Positions 50,401-62,400 of a DNA stretch of 64,000 nucleotides are shown here, piece by piece. The notes beneath the pieces were generated by a model that did not search any database, was not told the origin of the DNA, and worked only from the letters and a program-made list of their open reading frames with translations. The stretch's first letter is position 1; each line of letters starts with the position of its first letter. The position numbers and the translations under genes are program-made. The DNA comes from Bombyx mori (Eukaryota; Arthropoda; Insecta; Lepidoptera; Bombycidae), in contig NC_085107.1 of the NCBI RefSeq assembly GCF_030269925.1, positions 7,130,001 through 7,194,000 on the forward strand, read 5' to 3'.

Positions 50401-53400
50401 CCCGTAGCATTGCCCATTGTCGTGAGCTGTAGTCTAATCCTATTATAATTACAAGTCATAAATAAAATCCCCCAGCATTATAACGATGTAAATTAGGAAA
50501 AATTGTCGAGGAAAAGTCACATTACGAACAGAGGGGACAAATAAGCTTGCTCTTTTTTTATTCGGTTATCTCCAAGAGCAACCGGTGCTATCACACGCGC
50601 CATAATACTTTTCATTTTAACATCCCAAGTGTATGCAAAGCGCAAAGGGGTCCTTTACGGGCAAGGGCATCAGAGCCCGGAGCGGACGACATCCTTCACA
50701 CTTTTAATTTAGTTGCTTCTAATGCATTCGAATGGTTGAGTATTGGGGTACGTTGCCCTGCATCAGGCACTTACTCCGTAGTTGTTAAACAGCTATCACG
50801 CAGAGGGCCGTGAGCCCGGGTTATCCCTTAATAGATTTCCCCTCTGCATCCATACATTATGCAAATACACTAGTGATATGTCAGCTCGTACACTTGGGAC
50901 TTTTATTGTTGCTCGTGAGTTTATTCCCTTTTATTAAGTTAACTTTAATTAAATTGAAGCCGACGTATTTGTAGGCTGATTGACTAAAATGTATTTATGC
51001 GTCGAGATTTAACAGATTACAAGTAAGCTTTGTTATTGACGGATATCTCTCTCTTGGATGTTGTTAATTATTTTTTGTATATATATATTTGCTTGTTTAT
51101 TATTAGTTTAACGAAAATACAATTCGAATTTAATATCGGTAGGCAGCGGCTTGGTTCTGCCCCTGGCATTGCTGAAGTTCATGGGCGACGGTAACCACTC
51201 ACCATCAGGTGGGCCGTATGCTCGTCTGCCTACATGGGCAATAAATCTCAAAATGAGTACCATGGCATACTTTAATGTGCCACTTTATTATGCCACTAAT
51301 TAACAGGGATTACAACAATAGTTAATCACGGCATAATGTCTGTGCACTATTGATAGATCCAATTTCGATACAGAAAGTAACTCAGTCGAACTTTGAATTA
51401 TTTTTTCATGACCACATCAGTTAAGACTTATGTATGACGAAAATTTTCTGTGTTCTATTTATGTAATTAATTTCAATTTTGTTCAATTTCGATTTATTAC
51501 AAACAACTACTGACAACAAACTCGCACGCATGAAGAATATTGCTTTGTTATAATAAAAATAATAGATTTCAACATGAAATAAGTAGTGCCCTTGTACTCT
51601 GTATCCTTATTGTCGTGTTTTTTTCTAACAGCTGTATGTACAAAATATATTAAATAAAATAAAAATGAATACATCATAGCCCAGAATAAGATCATTAATA
51701 CGCGCTGTATTTAACGAAGAAAGCTCTCAGAAATTAACTGTATAAAATAAAATATGTTAATGCGTTTCAATATTTAATTAATAAACATGAATTCCACATG
51801 ACCACGACTGCTCTGCTATAAGTAACCGACTATGATGATGATTTACTTTCTGTGTGTCGTTAATTGCACGGTGCGATGTTTCAGAGTAACCCTTACGCGC
51901 TGAAGGAGAGCGGCGGGGAGATGTCTGCGTGGACGTCGGCAGGCTTGCAGCCCTCCGGCGGCTACTACCCCTACGACCCGACGCTGGCGGCCTACGGGTA
52001 AGTCCCCGGGGTCCACGAGGCCCCAGTGGTCCAAACGCCCGTACCACTTTAGATAAAGCCAACGCCCTGCACGGATTAACATAATGCCTCCCTATCGAAA
52101 CTTATCTCTCTAATAGATTGCAATGCGAAAGGCTCGTGTTTTGTATTTGGCGAAACGTGTTGATTTTAATAAATATTTGTTATGTTGCGCACATGTAGCC
52201 CCGTCCTTATTGCATTGTACGTTTCGGTTCAGATGATTTTTTAGTGAGCGATATATTTATTCTACGAAGAGTGGCATGAATAAATTTTCATTTAATTATA
52301 TTGTGCGCGCTTCTATAAGAGATTCGTGGGTTAATTGTGGGTTTTATCAGAGCGATATTTGAGTTTTATGTCTCAATTAATTCGAATTAGTGAAATTGTC
52401 GTAAATAGATCTCCAGCTATCAGAAGAAACATATGTGTACTACCACCAAGTTGGATGTCTAGACTTTAATTTCTAGTTTATCAGCGGACTTGTTTATTTT
52501 AAATACACTTTATTATTAAGGCTCTTCTTATCGGCCTCCATTTATGGAATGTTTTCTCGAGAAATGTTCCTATAAAATAATTAGTTAGTTTTAGAGTTCC
52601 ATATAAAACGAAGTAATTTGCAATAAAAACGTGTTAAAAATCAATTAGTCATCCTGCGCGGCTCAATGCAACGACATACATTCAAAATAAAAAAAGCCAA
52701 GAAAGTCTAAATACGCTATTAAGTTGCACTATGAGCTGGTATTTAAACACTAATACCTCCCATTAAAAAAATTGAGATACGTAAGTCATGGGTAAAGGTA
52801 TGTTCACACACACCCGTGCGTTAGGCAGTGCGTGTCGTCCACAAGGGACAAATGACTGAGTAACCACTCCCGACGGTTCGCCTTCTCATTTCGACACATA
52901 TCCACCCGCGAACCTGACAGAGACGAATGACGCCACATCCATTCGCGCTAGTCTCTGATTAATTCACAGTTTTTCTTTGAAACGCGATCGGTCGACGCAT
53001 TGCTTTGACGGTTTTCGGCAAACTTATCAACCCGTCAAACGTGTCGAACAAGGGTGAATCCACGGTAAATCGTATACAAATTTTTATTTTTGACGACGCG
53101 TATATAAATCGGCGACAGCCGTCATGAAACTGTCATAACAATGCATTATGCGGAAGCATCAATTAAATACACGTTTCACGGGGCACTTGAAATTTATCCG
53201 GCCATGAATCACTATGAAACTGTCCGAAAATAAAAACAAATCATGATACATCAAAGCAAAGTTATGCTGACAATTCGGCCGCGCTCGTTTTAATATATAG
53301 CATACGGTGCGTTGTAATCTAAAAATAATTAGAGGGGACATTAGTTTTTATGCGTAAAAAAGACACGGCAGTGCCGCGCCGGGACGAGTCGTACGGAAAT

Positions 53401-56400
53401 ACCCTGTGATATATAGCAGTCTCGGCGCTCTCGCATAATTGTTCACCGATCCAACTCACTCATAGGATGATCGATAACAGTATTACAATAAACGACGCAC
53501 TTCCCTTTAATAAATTTACTACGATTTGAAACACGAAACGCGACACCGCAAAATACATTCGGCCCGTAACGCGACTGCTTATAAAATTGTGAATTCATTC
53601 GAAAACAAAAACTTCACGGGGGAGAGTCATAAAAACGTTACGGGCTCACAATAATTCGTTTATCGGACCGAATAAATAGCCAAACAAAGGTACGAGAACA
53701 GTGAAAATCATATATACGTATAAGGAACGGACGGAGAGCGGGAGCGTACTTGAGTTAAGTACCGTTGCGTTGCGTATTATTTGGAACAGCCTGTAATCTG
53801 CCACGCCCGTCGCGCGCCAAAATGAAAAATTACTCAGCTATTTTTAAACACAAGTCTCGAGCACAGAAAACGTACAAAAATTAGAGAAAAGAGAGAAGGG
53901 AGCACTTGTACCGCACCATTGAGATCAAAATACGCAGGAAATTACCGCGCCCCGAGCGTGCGACGTAGCTCGCTCAGGGAATTATTTGTGTGCCAACCGA
54001 TTTGGGTTGTTACTTTTTTAAATAAACCAAATAAAGAGCGTTTGTTAACGAGAATACTCATTCAGGCGACACTTATGTGAGTTTTCGGGGCTCATTTGTA
54101 AACGACTCTTCAGGACTGCTTACATTTTTTTATTTATTAAATCATGTTTTACAGTTTTATACTTTGATTTTTGTTTGAAATCGATTTGTTATGTAGTATT
54201 AGCGTTTAATATACCAAAACATTGAGTTTTATTATACAATTTATATACATAGTTTTAGTATGTATCTGATAAATTTATTTGGGATTTCAATTTTTGTACT
54301 CTAGTGAGTTTGTGTTGAAATTTCATGGTTATATTAGATATTATTATATTTGAGATTTAAATGAGATATTTTTTGTTTTTTTAAAAACGTCCTAAGTGTA
54401 TACAGTTTGCCTGTAACATACGACGAAACTTCGTTTGAAATCAACATCAAATAAAGGCAACAGTTCCGAAACGCCTTACCGCGCTTCAGTTCAGGATCCT
54501 AATTCTAATGCGACCCGAGCCTCCCTCGGGACCCTGTTACATATATACGCGCACTTGTCACACATACATAGTCATACGATAGAGATGTACTGGCTATATA
54601 ATATGCTTAGTATCGATAGCATAAAAATTAACTTAGTCCATTTCTCATCTGATTTACACTATTAATATTATGTACTGAAGTCTAAATTAAGAGTTAATTC
54701 AATTGAATTCAAAATTTAACACATTGAGCACTTTATATATTATACCATTATTATATTATACCATTTAGCCAAAATTTGGGTATCAGTAATTTTTATCAAC
54801 TTGAGATTTTCATGTTATAAAATTTATAAAATGAGATAATTTCCACGTAAGATAAAAATTAGCGACTTTTACCGTGTACTTTTTAAAATATTTTAGAAGG
54901 CTATATCACCTTGATAAAAACTACAAGTTCCTACAAGCTATGGGCCATAGGGCTCACTTCCATACGCGTTTTGTTTGTTAACTGCAATCTGTGGCTTGTA
55001 GGAAGCGTTTGTGTTGGAACCCTTATATGGCTCACGGGTGAGCACCGTGGCCTGAATGAAAATGCTCGATTTTTCATATGGCGTTCACGTGTTAAATATT
55101 TTCTAAAATGAATGATAATCGACGTAAGATCGGAATCGCGAGCGTGTATTCGAATTATTTTAATAGAAAATGAAATTCGAATTTATCGATAGTTGTCAAT
55201 GTTTCGATATCGATAAAACATCACCTCTCTAGATACGGGAGGGCGTCCCGTTTCCCCCGAGCGGGCAGATCGTAAACCTCCGATACCGCGAATTGAATGC
55301 TCCTCGAGCTCAAATATGTAGCAACGGTTGTTACTGTAACCGCCCGCCCTACAACGCTTTTCATTGCGCCGCGGACTTGTCGTTGTATTTTAACTATAGA
55401 AAAATTTATAAATTTGTTTAACTATTTGTAGTTAGTTCGTAGGCACTTCGAAGCTATCGTGAGTTTTGAAATGACAGATAATATATATCTATCTCACTTC
55501 AACTGAATTGTAACTTCGACCTCAAGATTCAAGTTGAGTAAGCGCGCCGGAAAGGAATTAAAAAAGAACTGCTTACGTAAAATGATAAAGTTTTCTAAAA
55601 AGTAATGTTCACGTGAGATTGAAAAAAGCCACAAATCAAATTCCAGTTTCATTAATCCAGGATACGTCACGAATGATTAAATATGTTAAAGTGACTTGAA
55701 ATCAACAAATTAGGTGGGATATAAAAGCGTTTCCGCCCATGAAAGTATTAACATTCTCTAAATCGAATGCACGTGTTCTCGAGACGCGAGCGTCGAACGG
55801 ACTGTCCTAATTAATTAACGTAACTCGGCATCGAAACTTTTGAAGCGAACTTAACGCTGAAAACCATACGTGCAAACAAAATATTAAAGCAATAAAGCGC
55901 TGTTCTCCTAAACGTCGCCGCGCGACTCCTCGACCGACATAGATTTCAAAAGAGCTTATTCGTGTTCAAACTAATGCGGCTCGATTTAAAGGCTTTGTGT
56001 GTACGCGCCTCCGGCACAAACACTATTCGCTTTTGTATTTTTTTTAATTGAAAGTTACTAAGACAATTCCGTACGCTCGTATTACGTTACGTTAAAACTT
56101 GAAACTCAGAAATAATTCGGCTGTGAGATGCAGCTCAAGAGGTCTGTGCATGGCCGGAGGTCATCAGCAACTAGCAATACCGGTGTCGTCCGCGCGCAAG
56201 ATGGCGTCGCTATCGATTGATGTCGTGAACGCCCACACCACCCACGCCTGCGCTGCACCGCCCTGCAATTGCAGCCGAGATGCAACGAACCGCCTTTTAA
56301 ACAAAAGATAACTCTCAAGACGCTTAAATCACAAGATTAACATTTACCGAAATAAAAATGGCTATCGGACGCGATACCGTCGTTTTATCCTCCATATTAA

Positions 56401-59400
56401 TATTGCGTAGATGTCTAAAGTGAAATCCGAAAATTGTTTCGAGACAAAATCTATTTACTTAATTTTTTAAGGTACACTTGCCGCTTTAATGTGTAAACCA
56501 AAGTCAATTATGATAAAATCGGCGGCTCCACGCTCAATGGGTCAATGAAATGCTCGTATTCATCACGATCATTCCTGGATCGCGGCTGCAAATGGGAAAC
56601 GAGCTCTTAAAAACAGTTCCGAATGTCGCTTCGTGCCGCGGAAGCTTTATTTTTGCCGTCGTAACGAGAAATCTATTGCCTCATATAAAACGCCTATCTG
56701 TTGCAAATTTAAAAGCCACTTTATTGCCCGCTGTAAACATTTCGACGTATGAATGACACTGTTCAGTGAAGTCGTTTGTTATTCAATTTGCTGTAATAAT
56801 ATTCCGGATTTAACTTTGTTCATTTTATTATGCGCAGAATCTCTTTCAATGATAATTAAAAATGCCACTCTTCTAATTATTACATTAGCAGCTCTAGAAT
56901 CAAAAACCACATCGCTCATGTAAATGAGTTCTCTTCCGAAACTCAATGTAACTGCGAATTGGTATCATATAAGGTCGGAAGCGTTTCGCTTTTAGGTGTG
57001 TAAGTATATGCATGTTTGTCAACAGATACGGAGCCGGTTACGATTTAGCTGCGAGACGGAAGAATGCTACTAGAGAATCGACAGCCACCCTTAAAGCGTG
57101 GCTCAACGAACACAAGAAGAACCCTTACCCCACGAAAGGGGAGAAAATTATGCTCGCTATCATAACTAAGATGACGCTGACACAAGTCTCGACGTGGTTC
57201 GCGAACGCACGCCGACGACTTAAAAAGGAAAACAAGATGACGTGGGAGCCAAAAAACAAGGCAGATGATGACGACGACACGATGCTCTCAGACGAGGAGA
57301 AGGACAAAGATGACCAAGACGATAAACTTAAATCCCACAAAGGTTCGTTGAGTTTTGTCTTTTCGCAACAAACAACACTCGCTGGAAAATTCAAAAATAA
57401 GGATGTTTCTATTTTCAAATTGATAATAGTCGGTCGAGTGTCGGTTGTTGCCTTAACGCTTCATCCCCTGCCTATAATTACGTAACTCCCAACTCTGCTA
57501 TGCGAATTACCACCTATGAACTGTCCGATAGTTGTTATTTACTAGTTGCGACTGCGAATGACAATAATTTAATGTTACCTCGCTTGTTCTGTTAAATGTG
57601 AGTAGTGCGTGTTTATTTCCATGTACGAATTACGCCGGCGTTGTTAACCATTTAAAATTGCTTTAATTTTGTCGGTGTATAAATCGTCGAGTGAATTGGC
57701 ATATCGTGGTTGAGGGATGTGGCCCGCAGGGTGTACGGCATCGAGAGGAGGTGAGGGTAAGAGCGGGGCGCGGGTGTCGGGGAGAGGAGGGTCTCAGGCG
57801 TGTAACTGTGCGTAACCGCTTCTCGCTCCCGGATTTCCTATTCGTAGTAAAGTGGGCGGCGCCGAGGCCCAAATTTCATATAACGCGTCTTCCGTTCGTT
57901 GGTAGAACGGGGTGCCACGCGGAGGTCGCGTTCGGCTTGTCTGACGAACTGCCCTACTTCATGTTCTTGCCAAAGGATTTGTCGAGTTCGTGGATCGTTT
58001 CTTTTATGAGGATATTCCGTCGGAAAGTAAGTAAGTACGGTTTTGGGGATTTATAATGTGTTCCAATTTAATGTGGAACCCTTTTTCAACATTCTTTATT
58101 GTTACAGGTTCGTTGTGTTTGATTTTCGGGATCGATTCGTAGGTACTCGTGTCTTTTTAGATCGTTTTGATTCGATTTCCCGTAATCGTTATGTTGAATG
58201 CAATCATAAAATCCAGACGCGCATTAGGCACGGTACGTGAGAACGCTTCGAGAGGGCGGCTTTAGTTTTGGTTGTCGTCGACATAAATTATAAGTGGACG
58301 TTATTACAATGAAGATGATTTCGAGTAGGAGTGTTTTCATTGCAAACTTCACGGCTCTAATGGAAGCAGGACGAGAGGGCGTCACGGATGACGCGCGGCT
58401 GACGCCCGGCATACGCTCTTGTAATGAAGCCCACTATTGTTGTAGTAGAAGTGTACTTAATTCGCGGTTTGAAAGGCGTCGCGCTTGCCGCCAGCATCAC
58501 CGCTGGGGGCACGAAATACTGTTAATAATGAAACTTCACACATCTATGAGAACTACCGTCGTCCGATGTATGTTATGAATGTCTGTGTGACATTGTTCTT
58601 ATTGAATTAGATAAATATCTTAATGATATCTAATTGAATTAGATTAATATATATTCTATAAGTTATTTCAATAATAAAAATAGGTTATTTGGACAGCTTT
58701 GACGAGACTTTGACTTACTGACTTGACTTACTAAACTTAAGCAGATTAATTTATTTTAAAGGTTTTTCGAATTGTGAATTTGAAAAATTTGTTTTTCCAA
58801 CAAGCAATTCGACCTAAATTTTACAATTATTTTAAATTTTCTTTTAACGCAGAAGTTCAAGTACGGGGATTATATTACGTGTTTTTATTTACTTCTGATT
58901 GTGCGTTGTTAAATAATTATTGTCGTAATTAAAGTTAAACGTACGTAACCAAAATTAAAAATATCTAGGTATATAATAGATAAATAGGTATTTTTGAAAT
59001 GTGATATGTTTCCATTAGTAGTAGGTAACAATTAATAACGTGAGCACTTTTGTTTGTTTGAATACTTCATCAGTTTTCATTTTATGACGCATCAAATTTA
59101 AACCTTAAAAACATAATATCTACACAATCGATATAACCTATGTAGGTACGAATGAGCAAAACGAACCCTTACTCATTCGTAACGCAATTCTTTTACTGAA
59201 ACGTCAATGTTAGTGACGCGCGATATATCATTTTAAGTCGTTCCGAACAAAGCCAACGGTGCAGTGTTCGCACGCGGTCCATAGGTCGCGAACGTCGTCC
59301 GACATCGGCAAACAAACATAGCGAACTATCGCGCGCTAAGCCGCTCATGAATAAAAGCTTCATTTTACCGGACCCCAGTAATAAATGTTAATTTTTGTCA

Positions 59401-62400
59401 CGAGCGCGCACGCGTTGCGAACACAATATTAATCCGAAACGCGTTAATGGAAAACGCGTTGTGAGTGTTGGGACACAAACGGAATAGCGCCGGCCGGAGG
59501 TGGTTTGTACAAGGAGCAATAAATCGCAGCGACTTCAGCCGTAAACTGCAGACCGGGCTTGCAGGAACGCACTACAGCTGCTATCGATGTACCCATTCGT
59601 TCTGATTTAACTAAAACATTCGCACCAATTAAATTCCCTCATATCCTTTTTATCATCGCACCTCCCGCCATCGGAGCAGAGTTGATCCATATTACCTGGA
59701 ACCGCTGCATTCATCGACAGTGCGTTTCCAAAGATCTTTTTTGCCACGTACCATCCGGCTTTGGAATGAACTCCCCTCCACTGTGTTTTCCGAGCGCTAT
59801 GACATGTCCTTCTTCAAACGAGGCTTGCGGAGAGTACTTCATGGAAGGCAGCGGCTTGGCTCTGCCTCTGGCATTGCTGACGTCCATGAGCGACGGTGAC
59901 CACTTACCATCAGGTGGGCCGTATGCTCGTCTGCCTACAAAGGCAATAAAAAAATGTTCGGCATGAAACTCTTGATAATTTCAAGGGTATTTCTTTAATC
60001 GACTGTATGCTTTTTGATTTTCAAAATACATAGGTGCATACCTGATTTCTGTAAAAATATTAGCGACAAAAGGAAAGTTTATGTGTGAAATAAACGACAT
60101 TAAAGTAAGGGATTACTCCAAACACGGAGTAAATTACTTAAAGTGGGAACGCTGCGGGGAGAACGGGGTTGTTAGACGCCCTAAGCGACTGAGACGAGTT
60201 TTTATTATGCTTCACTTCACCCCGAGGTTCGACAACTAAAATACACAAGAGAGAAAAACGTATACATCAGCGCACGAGCTGCTACTATTTCCACGATTCT
60301 TCCCTCCGATACGTGTTTGTCGTCACGTCAATAAATCGGCGGTTTGCATATTCGGGGATAGGACCCGGTGCCCGATAAATATTTATTGCAGATTTCCCTC
60401 ACTATCGGCCGCGAATAGTTGATTGAACTTTTATTGTCGCGGTTCCACGGCTCCGATTTTATATCGTTGCTTTTGTTTAAAAATTCAAACTTATTCGCAT
60501 TAGTTCGCATTCATGAAACTTATAGATAATTTAATCATTTGAAATAAAATCAAAGCAACGAAAGTAGATAATTTGCCATTTTAGACTTAGCATTTTTTTT
60601 ATAATAGAGATCATTATAATTCTCATATGTTATTTTGTAAAAAAATATAAATATTAAAAAAAAAGCAACTCAAAAAGCAAAAAAGAAGAAAACTCTCGCG
60701 GCATACGCGAGATAATACTAAAATAAAATTTAAAACACCCATAATTCATCAAAGGTTTTTAAAAATTTAAAAAGTAAAACGAATAACGTTACCATTGCAT
60801 TAAACACAAACCGTTATTGCAGGGCCGTCAATTTCGGCCTTATCTCCGACCGTTGTGGGCCTTTATTAGATTAATACAATGAAAATTAAAACAATTTGCC
60901 GGATAAATATCTTCGCGCCGAGTATCAGTGGCGTCCCTATTTATCCTTAGTGAAGGGCAACGCGGATAACCCCTCTTAAAAGCTAGGAGCAGTCAGCATT
61001 AAATGGAATAAAGAGAATGAAGTCGAGCGGTCGCGCCTTCCCGTCCCCTCAGAGGCTCCCCTCGCGACGCTCACGGGTCTGTGAATTTCATTAGAGGCCC
61101 AAACCGCCCCGCACCTCCCGAAAGCCACTTTACAGCGGGAAATAGCATTATGATAATACTTAGGCCCGTACAAAATTCTTTGAATAAACATTTTTTTTTT
61201 TGTAATTGTACATTAATTGAATTTAAAAACGAAAAACATCGAACACTTACAATTTTGTTTAAAAACAAATCTAAATATTAATCGATAGCGCTTCTTTTCA
61301 GGATTGAATAAATATAATTTAGGAAAACGCACGATTCTATCAAATCATGTAAAGTTTTCTATGTCAAAGTACACCAGCAGTTATTTAAAATTTCGTATCG
61401 TTTTATTATGAGGTTTGAAAACTGTTTGACGTTTAATCATATAGCATATTTCGTTGTTGAGTGGCGTGCCGCGGGCCTCGTCGGAAAATGCGAAATAAAT
61501 GCTCAGCTTAAATACAAAAGGGATCTCAACGGGCATCACGCCCGCGGCAGGGGAGTCGCGCCCCAAAGTGGTATTTTCACTTCGCTAATCGGATAACCAC
61601 TTAACGAATGGGTCACTGCACGCCAAACGTATTTTCACACGACTTTCCCGAAGGGTGATCGGAGATTTCGCATCTTACGAGCTAAAACTTACGTCTCGCT
61701 CGTAATGGTCACGTCGGTTGTACGATCCGTGTCCTATTGATTTTTTCATAAAACGCTTTTAAGCCCTCTTTATTGTTGTCGCGTTAGCTACGGTGGCTAT
61801 GACGACTAATCTGTACGCAACGACTAGTGAGCTCGCGTTTATTGCTGATCCGACACAAAATATGATCGATGAATCTGATTATCTTTACAGATGAGGAGCG
61901 GAAAGGGGACGAGATGCTGCAAGGGATGCACCATCAGCTGCTGAGCTACGGAATAAAGGAAGAATCTAAAAGAACTTCAGACTGTGGGGTGCCGATTCCG
62001 GCTTCCAAACCGAAAATATGGTCGCTGGCAGACACCGCAGCCTGCAAAACGCCTCCTCCCGCCGCGCAGCCGTGGCCTCAACACTCATACGGACCTCCCG
62101 AGAGAGCAGCACCAATTGACGGTAGCTCGAACGGATTTGCGTTACCTGCAACCGCCGCGGCAAGTCCTGCAAGCGGGTCTTACGGTCGCTACGGAGGATT
62201 TCCTGGTAGCCAGTACAGTGGACAACACCCATGCGTGCATCCGGCAGCTTTTCCTGATGTGCAAACAGATACGCCACCGCAAACACCACCTAATATGAAA
62301 GTTCCGAGTGTGGCGAATCCCCTGGGTAGCGGCGGAGGCTCGGGCTACTGCTTTCCTCGACACCAACAGTCACCTCAGCGCGACCCGTATCACAATCCAC

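Larger units (their letters stand above)
29403..51884 (+). other. mirror-like intron 1 (about 22.5 kb)
   Basis: GTAAGT donor, TTTCAG acceptor. It contains Bm1-like and BMC1-like retroposons, Helitron-like and LINE fragments, simple repeats and several GC-richer blocks with TAAT-core sites (listed separately). The remaining stretches, for example 29403-32746, 35000-37232, 45048-46628 and 49831-51140, show nothing I can name. Confidence 0.85.
57343..61890 (+). other. mirror-like intron 3 (about 4.5 kb)
   Basis: Donor GTTCGT, acceptor ATCTTTACAG. Contains a CR1/Jockey-like LINE fragment (59690-59953) and a candidate regulatory block at 60770-61160. Otherwise no gene seen. Confidence 0.85.

Noticed and set aside
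57691..58056. 121-residue open frame in intron 3
   Set aside because: GC-rich and fairly long, but no recognisable domain, and it lies within a well-supported intron; no splice logic links it to the gene.
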